In this document: in pieces, positions 1 to 11,294 of the stretch
Numbering within the stretch: position 1 is the first letter of the stretch
Layout: each line of letters opens with the position of its first letter
Notes under the pieces: generated by a model
The model's input: the letters and a program-made list of their open reading frames with translations, nothing else
What the model was told of the DNA's origin: nothing
Database searches by the model: none
Assembly (NCBI RefSeq): GCF_023156535.1
Contig: NZ_JALNMH010000002.1
Span: forward strand, 1 to 64,000
Direction: 5' to 3'
DNA: 64,000 nucleotides
Source: Pseudomarimonas salicorniae
GTDB lineage: Bacteria > Pseudomonadota > Gammaproteobacteria > Xanthomonadales > Xanthomonadaceae
Translations under genes and position numbers: made by a program

Positions 1-108
1 TAGCTCGCGGCGGTCCACCCGGAGATCGGCAATCGGATCTAAGGCAGGATGGTCTTCCGCAATGCGGCCCAGAATTGCTTTCTCAAAAGTGGTCAGCTGA
101 GAGTCCAT
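1..108 (-). CDS. Partial cassette-like gene, hypothetical protein (N-terminal 36 residues)
   Basis: An open frame runs leftward from an ATG at 108 to the window edge and gives 36 residues beginning MDSQLTTFEKAILGRIAEDH. The ATG lies 8 bases beyond a GTTAGGC core site and directly after AAGGA, so the ribosome-binding spacing is very short. Position and orientation, reading away from intI and starting just past the core site, are those of the first gene cassette of an integron. The fragment is too short to assign a function. The FEKAIL...HPAL opening loosely recalls hypothetical proteins known from cassettes, but this is only an impression. Its attC site would lie outside the window. Confidence 0.6.
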   Translation of the reverse strand, partial: MDSQLTTFEKAILGRIAEDHPALDPIADLRVDRREL

Positions 109-228
109 TCCTTGCTGCCTAACTACTATTCGGCTGCATTTTGCAGCGATATCTGCAGCGTAGCACGGTGTTGTGCTCCAGGAGGGGGTAGGAAGAATCC
201 CACAAGAATCATGGGCTTGTTCTGATGG
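109..228 (-). other. attI: attI-like integron recombination region with GTTAGGC core
   Basis: Read on the minus strand, from intI towards the cassette, this region ends in the 7-base core GTTAGGC at 117-123. This matches the GTTRRRY core used by integron integrases, which cut between G and TT. Between the core and intI lie an inverted repeat, GCTGCA-TTT-TGCAGC, and a nearby PstI-like CTGCAG, which could be integrase-binding or structural elements. No CTG-N10-CAG LexA box and no TTAG-N6-TACTA Xanthomonas-type LexA box was found. Placement between intI and a divergent cassette frame is what integron architecture predicts. Confidence 0.55.
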
Positions 229-1305
229 TTGCGGGATGAGCTTGCAGCCTATTCTGGCGACGGGTCGATTAAGGCTGCAAGGATGAATGCGGGGGATTCT
301 GAGGGCCAGTCAGGCGTCGCGGAAGCCGAGTCAGGCTCGCGTCCGAGGTTGTTGGACCAGGTTCGGGCAAGGATGCGTCGGCTCGGGCTGTCTCTGCGCA
401 CCGAAGAAGCCTATGTCGGTTGGATTCGCCGGTTCATTCTGGACAGTGGGCGCCGCCATCCGGACACGATGGGAGCAAGGGAGGTAGAGGCTTTCTTGTC
501 GCGACTCGCCAGCCATGGTCAGGTCGCGGCCTCGACGCAGAACCAGGCCCTTTCGGCGATCCTCTTTCTCTATCGCGAGGTGCTGGGCGTGCAGCTTCCC
601 TGGATGGATAACATCCGTCGCGCCAAACGTCCGGAGCGCCTGCCGGTTGTGCTGTCGCGGGCCGAGGTGCGACGTGTGATCTCCCGACTACACGGCCTGC
701 CACACCTGGTCTGTTCACTGCTCTACGGCAGCGGACTGAGACTGCTCGAGGCGCTCCGCCTGCGGATGCACGACGTGGATCTGGGGCGATGCGAGATGAT
801 CGTAAAGCATGGCAAGGGCGGGAAAGACCGGCGAACCATGCTCCCCGCCTCGCTGGTTGAACCGCTGGCACAGCAGCAGGTGCGGGTGGCCGAACAGCAT
901 GCGGTAGACCTACGTCTCGGCGTCGGCCGTGTGCAGTTGCCGGGCGCCTTGGCGAGGAAATATAGCGGAGCCTCGCGCGAGCTGCGCTGGCAGTTCCTGT
1001 TTCCGTCGCCCCGGATTTCCCGCGATCCGCGCAGCGGCGACCGCGGTCGTCATCATCTTCACGAGTGCTCCGTGCAGCGGGCCCTGAAGCAGGCGGTGGA
1101 GCATTGCGGGGTGGACAAGCACGCGACCTGCCACACCCTCCGCCACTCCTTCGCCACACACCTGCTGGAGGATGGCTACGACATCCGCACGGTGCAGGAG
1201 CTGCTGGGGCACAGCGATGTGGCGACGACGCAGATCTATACCCACGTGCTGGGGCGCGGGGCCAATGCGGTGCGCAGCCCCCTGGATGGCACCGAGCGCG
1301 GCTAG
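229..1305 (+). CDS. intI: Integron integrase IntI
   Basis: This is a site-specific tyrosine recombinase that inserts and excises gene cassettes at attI/attC sites. Residue numbers are from the TTG at 229. An N-terminal SAM-like DNA-binding domain covers about 40-130 and the catalytic domain about 135-345. The catalytic set is complete: Arg171 in [13 protein letters not shown], Lys in GKGGKDR, His302 and Arg305 in HTLRH, His328 in [10 protein letters not shown] and the nucleophile Tyr337 in QIYTHV. The extra segment [16 protein letters not shown] matches the additional motif that separates IntI from XerC/D. The family is usually 320-340 residues long, so the ATG at 283 (340 residues) is the likelier start. 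It is transcribed divergently from the cassette frame at 1-108. SOS control is known for other integrases but is not supported here by a visible LexA box. Confidence 0.93.
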   Translation: MRDELAAYSGDGSIKAARMNAGDSEGQSGVAEAESGSRPRLLDQVRARMRRLGLSLRTEEAYVGWIRRFILDSGRRHPDTMGAREVEAFLSRLASHGQVAASTQNQALSAILFLYREVLGVQLPWMDNIRRAKRPERLPVVLSRAEVRRVISRLHGLPHLVCSLLYGSGLRLLEALRLRMHDVDLGRCEMIVKHGKGGKDRRTMLPASLVEPLAQQQVRVAEQHAVDLRLGVGRVQLPGALARKYSGASRELRWQFLFPSPRISRDPRSGDRGRHHLHECSVQRALKQAVEHCGVDKHATCHTLRHSFATHLLEDGYDIRTVQELLGHSDVATTQIYTHVLGRGANAVRSPLDGTERG

Positions 1306-1339
1306 GCGGTGCGCGGGGGCGACGGCGTCAGGCTGGAAG

Positions 1340-1921
1340 TCAGGATTCCGTGCCCGGATCGCCGGTGACGTCGATCATCAGACCACGCAGCTTCGCGGCG
1401 ACACCGAGGCGGCCGGGGATGACGTGGACGACGTCGTGCAGCAGGACCTGACGGCCGTCCGCCGTGATCGCGCGGTAGCGGAAGTCGTGGTCACGCCCCT
1501 GGCCCGTGGCCAGGGCGCAGTAGGCCACGGCGTCCGAACGATCCTCGACATGAACGACATGGGTCGTCCAGAAGCCGGGCTCCTTCCAGTGCGCGACGGG
1601 GTAGCCGAGGATGGCCTCGGCGGACTGGCTGACGAAGGTGAACTGGAAGGTCTGCGGGTCGCCCTCCCAGACGATGACCCGGCGTCCGGCCAGCAGCTCG
1701 GCGGCGCGCCGCTCGACGTCCTCTACCGGATCATTCCGCTGGCCGAAGACCTCGGCAAGGCGCGCAGCCAGTTCAGCGCGATCGGCGAGCAGGTCGATGG
1801 CGATATTGCCGTCGGCCGGCCTCGCAGGTTGGGCAGACACGGGCTTGGCCTCTTGTGCGGCGGGGGGATAGGAAGATCCGGACACGCTGTACTCCGATGC
1901 TCGATACGCCCGCGACTCCAC
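1340..1921 (-). CDS. Stand-alone PAS-domain protein
   Basis: This 193-residue protein has a GTG start. Residues 1-45 are low-complexity and rich in Pro and Ala. A PAS_3-type fold follows at about 80-188: VWEGDPQTFQFTFVS, then ILGYPVAHW, then FWTTHVVHVEDR and a final strand pair ending GLMIDVTG. PAS_3 folds usually sit in front of GGDEF, EAL or histidine kinase modules, but no output domain is attached here. It lies 34 bases from the convergent end of intI and 108 bases downstream of a PAS-GGDEF gene on the same strand, so it may act with that protein. The ligand cannot be predicted. It could be a remnant of a larger sensor or a genuine single-domain protein. Confidence 0.75.
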   Translation of the reverse strand: MESRAYRASEYSVSGSSYPPAAQEAKPVSAQPARPADGNIAIDLLADRAELAARLAEVFGQRNDPVEDVERRAAELLAGRRVIVWEGDPQTFQFTFVSQSAEAILGYPVAHWKEPGFWTTHVVHVEDRSDAVAYCALATGQGRDHDFRYRAITADGRQVLLHDVVHVIPGRLGVAAKLRGLMIDVTGDPGTES

Positions 1922-2029
1922 GGCGGGGTTGCCGGGCGGTCGAGATACTGGGGGCAGTTTATCCCAATCGGTCTGGATTCTACGGAATGCCTTCCCGGGC
2001 GAGCGCCGTCCGCTGACCGACGGCGGCGC

Positions 2030-2860
2030 TCAGGGGGCGGAGGGATCGCTGCGCGACGCGATTTCGGCGGCGGCGGTCAGCAGGTCGGAGGCGCTGGGCT
2101 CTTCGCCGCGAAACAGCAGGTTGCCGACCCGGGCGGTGAGGCGCAGGCTGAGCGGACCGAGCTCGCAGGGAGCGGACAGGGCCTCGTCGATGCGCTGGCG
2201 CAGCTGGGCGGTGAAGTCGATGCCCTGGGACTGGTCGAGGCCGACCCCCTCGGCCAGCACCACGAACTCGTCGGCGGCGAGGCGAGCCACGGTGTCGGTG
2301 GCGCGCACGGTGCCTGCAATCCGCTGGCCCACCTCATGAAGCAGGCGGTCACCGGTCTCGTGTCCATGGCGATCATTGACCACGCGGAAGCGCTCAAGAT
2401 CGACCACCACGATCGCACCGAAGTGCCCGGAGCGCTTGCTGCGCTGCTGGGCTTGGCCGATGCGCTCGAACAGCAGGCGACGGTTGGGCAGGCCGGTCAC
2501 GGGGTCGTTCAGGCCGAGCTGGCGGACCTCCCTGCGCAGCCGGAGCAGCTCGGCCTGTTCACTGCGGATGCACAGCGTGGCGCCGGCCACTCCTGTTGCG
2601 GGGTCCTCGAGCGCGAGGGCGATCTCTTCCTCGACTTGCTCTGCCGCGGCGCCTCGACCGGGGCCGTGCGACTGCATCGCCTGCCCGGGCGGGACGGGGT
2701 CGGCATCCGGCAGCTCCTGCAGGCCGAGCCGCTCGCGCAGGGCGCGGTTGGCGTAGAGCCAGCGCCCGTCGCCATCGCGGATGCCGACCTCGGCTGCCAC
2801 GTGGTCCAGCGCCTGGCGCAGCCAATCGGGTTCGATGGTGGAGCGGGCGTCGGCGGTCAC
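2030..2860 (-). CDS. PAS-GGDEF protein with degenerate AADEF active site
   Basis: This 276-residue protein has a GTG start. A short PAS-like segment at about 10-50 (GIRDGDGRWLYANRALRERL) is followed by a linker helix and a GGDEF domain at about 112-265. The LNDPVTGLPNRR entry motif and VDLERFRVVNDRHGHETGD are intact. The signature loop at 195-199, however, reads AADEF instead of GG(D/E)EF. The two glycines normally hold the GTP guanine, and their loss usually abolishes diguanylate cyclase activity. The protein may therefore bind c-di-GMP or GTP, or act as a partner. There is no transmembrane segment, so it should be cytoplasmic. It is on the same strand as the PAS protein downstream. Confidence 0.85.
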   Translation of the reverse strand: MTADARSTIEPDWLRQALDHVAAEVGIRDGDGRWLYANRALRERLGLQELPDADPVPPGQAMQSHGPGRGAAAEQVEEEIALALEDPATGVAGATLCIRSEQAELLRLRREVRQLGLNDPVTGLPNRRLLFERIGQAQQRSKRSGHFGAIVVVDLERFRVVNDRHGHETGDRLLHEVGQRIAGTVRATDTVARLAADEFVVLAEGVGLDQSQGIDFTAQLRQRIDEALSAPCELGPLSLRLTARVGNLLFRGEEPSASDLLTAAAEIASRSDPSAP

Positions 2861-2980
2861 GGGGCGGGCCTGCGGCGGGTGCAGTCCGCATTCTGGTTTT
2901 GCCCGTGGCGGCGCGCAAGGCCGCCGCGGGCGGCACGCCGGGCGGCCGACCGGCGTGCGGAGCCAGAGTGAAACGCGACG

Positions 2981-4654
<1,674 letters not shown>

Positions 4655-4744
4655 GGGGCGTCCCGGGTTCGAAGGTGGGCGGATTATAGCGGTGGGTGGG
4701 CGTGCGCCCCGGGGGCATCGGGATACCGGACGTGCGCCCGGTTC

Positions 4745-4890
4745 GGGCGCATATTTGCCGTTCGCCCTGGCCGGCGAATGGGGCCTGTTTTGCGGCTAGA
4801 GCAGGATCAAAAGCTTTCAGACCGACCTTCGGTCGGCCCGAGTCACTTTCTCTTGGTCGGCAAGAGAAAGTAACCAAAGAGAAGCCGACC
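4745..4890 (+). repeat. Left arm of a long inverted-repeat element
   Basis: This stretch matches the reverse complement of 5305-5467 over about 140 bases with a few gaps. The outer tip GGGCGCATATTTGCCGTTCG is identical in both arms, and CGGCCCGAGTCACTT recurs. Inside is a hairpin with 10-base arms at 4845-4854 and 4862-4871 (ACTTTCTCTT/AAGAGAAAGT), followed by AACCAAAGAGAA. The motif resembles repeats common in the intergenic regions of this bacterial group, which are often mis-annotated as short proteins. No open frame here looks protein-like. Confidence 0.8.
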
Positions 4891-5304
4891 CGACTTCCGC
4901 GCCGCCATTGCTGCGCAATGCCGGTTCCCTGCGTTGCTCGGAAGCCGGCGGCCGGCGCGAACTCGGGCATCCATGCCCTCGGACATGCGCGCCTTTCCCC
5001 GCCGGCTTCCTGCGCTACTCGGCGCTGCACACGGGACCCACGCGCAATGAGGGTTTCGAGATTCGAGCGCCGCGTTCCGCGACACGCCGCCTGAAAAGCC
5101 TTACCCGACCGGTCCACAGGCTGTGCGGCCAGGAGGGCCGATCAATGGGGCCCCTGTCTGGCGGCGGGCGGGTGGAGAAGAAGGCCCGCAGGGACGCGCG
5201 CACGATGCGCGCGTGTTTTTCGCCAGGACAAGGATGTGCTGTCGAAAAACCCCGGAACCCGACCGCGTACCTGGAGGGCAGGAGGCCCGGAAGGCGCCTG
5301 ACCG
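4891..5304. other. Non-coding interior of inverted-repeat element
   Basis: These 414 bases hold no convincing gene; the open frames crossing it have Arg/Pro/Gly-rich translations typical of shadow frames in GC-rich DNA. Two structures stand out. The first is a perfect 9-base hairpin (ACGCGCGCA/TGCGCGCGT, arms 5194-5202 and 5206-5214) followed at once by GTTTTT, which is terminator-like on the plus strand. The second is an 8-base inverted repeat, GTTTTTCG (5215-5222) with CGAAAAAC (5243-5250). These could mark the end of an untranslated RNA made from the element, but no promoter was recognised. Confidence 0.45.
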
Positions 5305-5467
5305 GGGTGCCCTTTCTCTTGGTTACTTCTCTTTGGGCACGCAAAGAGAAGTGACTCGGGCCGGCCGAAGGACGGTTCGAAACGCCCTTGATGTTGATCT
5401 TGATCTGGCTCTGGATCCAGAACAAAGGCCCATTTCGCCGGCCAGGGCGAACGGCAAATATGCGCCC
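5305..5467 (-). repeat. Right arm of a long inverted-repeat element
   Basis: This is the inverted counterpart of 4745-4890. Its hairpin has 11-base arms at 5325-5335 and 5342-5352 (ACTTCTCTTTG/CAAAGAGAAGT). Compared with the left arm, the stem sequence has changed on both sides so that pairing is kept, although the loop and flanks have drifted. The tip abuts the 3' end of the metallopeptidase gene at 5491. Confidence 0.8.
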
Positions 5468-5490
5468 CAAGCCGCCGCCCGCGGCGGCCG

Positions 5491-6714
5491 TTACAGGCTG
5501 AGCACGCCGCTGCGCAGGACCTTGGACTCGCGGCCGATGACACCGTCGACGGCCTCCTCGAGCTCGGCCAGCGAGATGCGGCCGCGGCCGACCAGCTGGC
5601 GGGTGACGTCGTCGAGGTCCTTCTTGTCCTTCGTGGCCCGGCGGATCTCGGCGTCGAGCTCGTGCAGCAGGGTCACCGCCCGCGCGGTGCGCTTGCCGGA
5701 GGACGAAGTGGCCGAGAGGCGCTTGACGTCCTTGCCGTGCTGGCGCATCCACTCGAAGGCCTTGTCGGCACGCGGCTGGCTGATCAGGCCGGCGCGCTGC
5801 AGCAGGCGGATCGAGTAGTACTCGGCGAAGCCTTCGGCAATCCAGTCCTGACCCTTGGCGCCGCGGATGCGGGTGACGACATGGACGATCTCGTGGATCA
5901 GCGAGCTGGTGCCGTTCTCCGAGATCATCGGCCGGTCGGAGTGCAGGTACAGCGAGCTGGGGCCGGACAGGCCACCGCGCCACATCGGGTCGCCGGCGCC
6001 GACGATCAGCAGCTTCTCGGGCAGGCGGCCGAAGGCGGCGCGGATCTCGGCGGCCGAGGTGTTGAGCATGGCCAGCACGTCGTTGCGCCGCAGCGGGTCT
6101 CCCTTGGGCGCGGCGACCACCACTTCCATGCCGTCGATGAAGTCGCGCCGGGTGCCGACCTGGCCGGCGATCATCCAGCCCAGCGGCTGCTGGAAGCGCT
6201 TGCCCTCGTTGCGGATGACAAAGCGCTTGAGCGAGTCGTTCCAGGGATAGCCAAGCTCCTGGTTGGTCCAGCCCTTGGGCAGGTCGAACTGCAGGCGGGC
6301 ATCGGCCACCGCGCCGTCGGGAGCGATGGTCGAGGCCGGCGGGAACAGGCGGTCGGCGCGCAGCAGGGCCCAGTCGTCGGTGATCCGCGCGTCGTAGGTA
6401 TTGCCATCGCGGCGGCGGTCGACCTTGTAGCGGAAGCGCAGCGTCGCCTCGCCCTCCCTGGGCGGACGCCAGGTGTAGCGGTCGTCCTTGCGGGTCAGCC
6501 GGCCATCGCCCTCGATCCCGCTGTGCCGCTTGGGGTCGATGGTGAAGCGCAGGCGCTGCAGGCGGCCGCTTTTCGGGGTCACCGTCATCGCGAACTCCGC
6601 CTCGCCGGCCTCGGGATCGAAGCCGATGCGGTAGTCGACGCGGTACTCGGGTGGCTTGGCCGAGGCGGTCCAGGGCAGGCAGCAGAGCAGCAGGATGGAT
6701 AGAAGATGGCGCAT
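5491..6714 (-). CDS. Secreted HExxH metallopeptidase-like protein
   Basis: The ATG at 6714 is chosen because it opens a clear signal peptide, MRHLLSILLLCCLPWTASA; a longer frame extends upstream but is not protein-like. The mature part is about 388 residues. An N-terminal beta-rich region (about 20-200; YRVDYRIGFDPEAGEAEFAMTV) resembles the N-domain of M1/M61-type peptidases. The zinc motif HEIVH is at 274-278, and DWIAEGFAEYYS supplies the third ligand Glu 16 residues later, the gluzincin W-x-x-EG-x-A-x-Y pattern. It should act in the periplasm or outside the cell as an aminopeptidase-like enzyme with unknown substrate. It is divergent from rsmA with 199 bases between. A second protein of the same design lies at 14752-16164. 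Confidence 0.75.
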   Translation of the reverse strand: MRHLLSILLLCCLPWTASAKPPEYRVDYRIGFDPEAGEAEFAMTVTPKSGRLQRLRFTIDPKRHSGIEGDGRLTRKDDRYTWRPPREGEATLRFRYKVDRRRDGNTYDARITDDWALLRADRLFPPASTIAPDGAVADARLQFDLPKGWTNQELGYPWNDSLKRFVIRNEGKRFQQPLGWMIAGQVGTRRDFIDGMEVVVAAPKGDPLRRNDVLAMLNTSAAEIRAAFGRLPEKLLIVGAGDPMWRGGLSGPSSLYLHSDRPMISENGTSSLIHEIVHVVTRIRGAKGQDWIAEGFAEYYSIRLLQRAGLISQPRADKAFEWMRQHGKDVKRLSATSSSGKRTARAVTLLHELDAEIRRATKDKKDLDDVTRQLVGRGRISLAELEEAVDGVIGRESKVLRSGVLSL

Positions 6715-6787
6715 GCGGCTTCCCGGTTTGATCAGGACAGGTTCGATCAGGGCGTAGGCACTTGGAGGGCGAGGCGTCAGCAGTGCC

Positions 6788-6813
6788 CGTTCGCCAGCAA
6801 GCTGGCTCCTACG
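6788..6813 (-). repeat. REP-type palindrome
   Basis: On the minus strand this reads GTAGGAGCCAGCTTGCTGGC followed by GAACG. The core GCCAGC-AA-GCTGGC is a perfect stem. It fits the REP pattern known from Pseudomonas and relatives (GTAGGAGC...GCGA) and sits between the divergent peptidase and rsmA genes. It belongs to the same class as the 26-base arms at 59266-59362. Confidence 0.7.
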
Positions 6814-6913
6814 GGGGTGGATAGGGTGAAGGGTTCTGGCTGAACGCTGCAATCACGTTCCCCTGCGGCCGGGGGCCGGTTACCCTTGGCGACCCACGAC
6901 CGCCGAGCACCTA

Positions 6914-7723
6914 GTGTCCCTGTCCGAGCACCGCCACAAGAAGGCCCTGGGCCAGCACTTCCTTGCCGACACGGAGGTGGTGGAGCGGATCATCCGGGCC
7001 ATCGACCCGAAGCCCGGCGAGCGGCTGGTGGAGATCGGACCGGGCGCGGGGGCGATGACCTTCCCCCTGCTGCGCCGGCACGGCGCCCTGACCGTCATCG
7101 AGTTCGACCGCGACCTGATCGCCCCGCTGCGCGCGGCGGCCGAGGGCGTCGGCGCGCTGGAGATCGTCCATCGCGATGTGCTGCAGGTGGATCTCACTGC
7201 GCTGGCCGGCGAGGGTCGGATCCGCCTGGTCGGCAACCTGCCCTACAACATCTCCTCACCGATCCTGTTCCATGCCCTGGAGCATGCGGGCTCGATCATC
7301 GACATGCACTTCATGCTGCAGAAAGAGGTCGTCGACCGCATGGCCGCGGCCCCTGGCGGCAAGGATTACGGTCGACTCAGCGTGATGCTGCAGGCCTACT
7401 GCCGGGTCGAGGCGCTTTTCGTGGTGCCGCCCGACGCCTTTCGACCGCCGCCCAAGGTCGACTCGGCGATTGTTCGCGTGCTGCCGCGCGCGGCCGGGGA
7501 GATCGCGGTGGTCGACCGGGCCCGCTTCGCCGCCGTGGTCAAGGCCGCCTTCGGCCAGCGCCGGAAGACCCTGCGCAATGCCCTCTCAGGCGTGGCCGAC
7601 GCGGCGGCGATGCAAGCGGTCGGCATCGACCCCGGCGCCCGCGCCGAACAGCTGGCGGTGGCCGACTTCGTGCGTCTGGCCAACTCGCTCGACGCGGACG
7701 GCACGGCGGCTTCCGTACAATGA
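6914..7723 (+). CDS. rsmA: 16S rRNA dimethyladenosine transferase RsmA (KsgA)
   Basis: RsmA dimethylates two adjacent adenosines in the 3'-terminal helix of 16S rRNA during 30S maturation, using S-adenosylmethionine. The protein has 269 residues from a GTG start. Motifs in order: KKALGQHFL at the N-terminus, the SAM-binding [11 protein letters not shown], the acidic VIEFDRDL, the catalytic NLPYNISSP, and [12 protein letters not shown] in the C-terminal part. Its stop overlaps the apaG start as ATGA, so rsmA-apaG-apaH form a tightly coupled operon, as in E. coli. The usual upstream partners pdxA and surA are absent here; a divergent metallopeptidase takes that place. Confidence 0.96.
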   Translation: MSLSEHRHKKALGQHFLADTEVVERIIRAIDPKPGERLVEIGPGAGAMTFPLLRRHGALTVIEFDRDLIAPLRAAAEGVGALEIVHRDVLQVDLTALAGEGRIRLVGNLPYNISSPILFHALEHAGSIIDMHFMLQKEVVDRMAAAPGGKDYGRLSVMLQAYCRVEALFVVPPDAFRPPPKVDSAIVRVLPRAAGEIAVVDRARFAAVVKAAFGQRRKTLRNALSGVADAAAMQAVGIDPGARAEQLAVADFVRLANSLDADGTAASVQ

Positions 7724-8109
7724 GCGCCATGAACGCCCCACGCTATCGAGTCGCCGTCGAGGCGCGCAGCCGCTATCTCGCCGACCAGTCGGACCCCGAC
7801 GAAGCACGCTACGTGTTCGCCTACACCATCCGTTTGCGCAACGAGGGGGCGGTGAGCGCGCAGCTGCTTGAACGCCACTGGATCATCACCGACGCCGACG
7901 GAGGGGTGGAGGAGGTCCGTGGCGAGGGCGTGGTCGGCAAGCAGCCGGTGCTGGCCCCGGGGGAGTCCTTCGAGTACAGCTCGGGCGCGGTGCTGAAGAC
8001 CGCGGTGGGCAGCATGCAGGGCAGCTACGCCATGCATGCGGCCGACGGCACCGAATTCGAGGCGCCGATCGCGCCTTTCACCCTGTCCGTGCCGCGGTCG
8101 CTGAACTGA
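7720..8109 (+). CDS. apaG: ApaG domain protein
   Basis: ApaG is a small beta-sandwich protein of about 125 residues. The start used is the ATG at 7720 overlapping the rsmA stop; the ATG at 7729 is an alternative. The conserved core is present: [43 protein letters not shown] and [14 protein letters not shown]. The family has an Fn3-like fold. Its role in bacteria is poorly defined, though it sits with apaH in many genomes. The stop is one base before apaH, so co-translation is likely. Confidence 0.95.
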   Translation: MSAMNAPRYRVAVEARSRYLADQSDPDEARYVFAYTIRLRNEGAVSAQLLERHWIITDADGGVEEVRGEGVVGKQPVLAPGESFEYSSGAVLKTAVGSMQGSYAMHAADGTEFEAPIAPFTLSVPRSLN

Positions 8110-8110
8110 C

Positions 8111-8965
8111 GTGACGACCTGGGCGATCGGCGACCTGCAGGGCTGCTACGACGCGCTCCAGCGATTGCTGGAGGCGATCCGCTTCGACCCAGCACAGGAC
8201 CGGCTGTGGTTCTGCGGCGACCTGGTCAACCGTGGCGGGCAGTCGGTCGAGACCCTGCGCCTGGTCCGCTCGCTGGATATCCACTCCGAGGTGGTGCTGG
8301 GCAACCACGACCTCTCCCTGCTCTCGATCGCCGAGCGCAAGGAGGAGGAGCAGCGGCGGGTCAATCCGGACCTGCGCGGCGTGCTGTTCGCCGAGGACCG
8401 CGATCTCCTGCTCGACTGGCTGCGCGCCCGCAAGCTGCTGCATCGCGACGAGGCGCTGGGCTGGACGATGGTGCATGCCGGCATTGCGCCGAAGTGGAAC
8501 CTGAAGATGGCCGCCGCCCGCGCCGCCGAGGTCGAGCGCGTGCTGCACGGCAAGAACTACCACAAGCTGTTGCGGGCGATGTACGGCGACAAGCCGCAAT
8601 GGTCGCCCAAGCTGGGCGGCCTTGATCGGACCCGGGCGATCATCAACGTATTCACCCGCCTGCGCTACTGCAGCCCGCAGGGGCGCATCGCCTTCGATCA
8701 GAAGGGCGTGCCCGGGAGCCAGTCGCCGGGCCTTTACCCCTGGTACGAGGCACCCGGCCGCAAGCCGCTGGAGCAGCGTGTGGTGTTCGGCCATTGGTCC
8801 ACGCTGGGCCTGTTCATGGGCCACGGCGCCTACGGCATCGATACCGGATGTGTCTGGGGCGGCCGGCTGACCGCCCTGCAGCTGGTTCCGCCGGGCGAGG
8901 TGCCGGTGGTGGTGCAGGTGGCCGGCCGCACCGTCAGCAGCGGCGAAGCACGCGGCGAGGACTGA
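8111..8965 (+). CDS. apaH: Symmetrical bis(5'-nucleosyl)-tetraphosphatase ApaH
   Basis: ApaH hydrolyses Ap4A to two ADP and also removes Np4 caps from RNA. The protein has 284 residues from a GTG start one base after apaG. It is a metallophosphoesterase with WAIGDLQGCYDAL, FCGDLVNRGG, VVLGNHDLSLLSI, MVHAGIAPKW and FGHWSTLGL, which supply the two-metal site. The residue after the second GD motif (NRGG) differs slightly from the common ARGP form. It ends the rsmA operon. The folA gene that follows apaH in E. coli is instead found with thyA on the other strand about 1.8 kb away. Confidence 0.95.
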   Translation: MTTWAIGDLQGCYDALQRLLEAIRFDPAQDRLWFCGDLVNRGGQSVETLRLVRSLDIHSEVVLGNHDLSLLSIAERKEEEQRRVNPDLRGVLFAEDRDLLLDWLRARKLLHRDEALGWTMVHAGIAPKWNLKMAAARAAEVERVLHGKNYHKLLRAMYGDKPQWSPKLGGLDRTRAIINVFTRLRYCSPQGRIAFDQKGVPGSQSPGLYPWYEAPGRKPLEQRVVFGHWSTLGLFMGHGAYGIDTGCVWGGRLTALQLVPPGEVPVVVQVAGRTVSSGEARGED

Positions 8966-9057
8966 CCCCCCGGGTGAAACGACAGGTGGAAGCGTGTCGG
9001 GGACGACCCGCCTGGCGTATTCTCTGGATGCCTCCCCGACTCCGCTCGAGCGCTTCC

Positions 9058-10802
<1,745 letters not shown>

Positions 10803-10818
<16 letters not shown>

Positions 10819-11294
10819 TCGACGAAAGCGAACGGATGGGCGTGGCGCGCATCGGCCGGATGCGCCTCGCGCGCCACTTCGCGCCACTGTGCGGGATCGA
10901 AGGCCGGGAAATAGGCATCGGCTCCAGCGACCTCGGTGTCGACCTCGGTCAGATGCAGTGCCTGCGCCTGCGGCAGGCACAGCCCATAGACCTCGCCGCC
11001 GCCGATCACCCACAGCCGTGGCGCGTCGCCCGCCGCGGCCAGGGCCTCGTCCAGCGAGGCGACGCACTGCATGCCCTCGAAGGGCACCCTGCCCTGCCGG
11101 CTGAGCACCAGGTTCGATCGCCGCGGTAGCGCGCGGCCCAGCGACTCGGCGGTCTTCCGGCCCATCAGCACCGGGGCGTCGAGGGTCAGCGCCTTGAAGC
11201 GCCGGAGGTCGTCGGGCAGGCGCCAGGGCAAGGCGTTGCCGCGGCCGATCGCGCGGTGGCGATCCATGGCGGCGATCAGGGCCAGCTCGGCCAT
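10803..11294 (-). CDS. folA: Dihydrofolate reductase
   Basis: FolA reduces dihydrofolate to tetrahydrofolate with NADPH and so regenerates the folate used by the thymidylate synthase encoded just upstream. The protein has 163 residues, the usual chromosomal length. Seen motifs are IAAMDRHRAIGRGNALPWRLPDDL with the catalytic Asp, LMGRKTAESLG, and the NADPH-binding LWVIGGGEVYGLCLP. Its start codon overlaps the thyA stop by one base, so the genes are translationally coupled in the order lgt-thyA-folA. The 3' end overlaps the convergent diguanylate cyclase gene. Confidence 0.97.

Noticed and set aside
109-228. Possible LexA box controlling intI
   Set aside because: CTG and CAG halves occur but at 7 bases apart rather than 10, and the Xanthomonas-type TTAG-N6-TACTA does not fit.
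1172-2971. Long plus-strand open frame of 599 codons opposite the PAS and GGDEF genes
   Set aside because: It is antisense to two genes with clear PAS and GGDEF motifs, and its translation is low-complexity; high GC content leaves antisense frames open.
4664-4684. GGGTTCGAA resembling a tRNA T-loop
   Set aside because: No matching acceptor, D or anticodon arm lies around it. No tRNA was recognised anywhere in the window.
4655-5490. Several open frames of 60-320 codons in the repeat element
   Set aside because: Their translations are Arg/Pro/Gly-rich and follow the repeat arms; such frames are frequent false calls in this kind of repeat.
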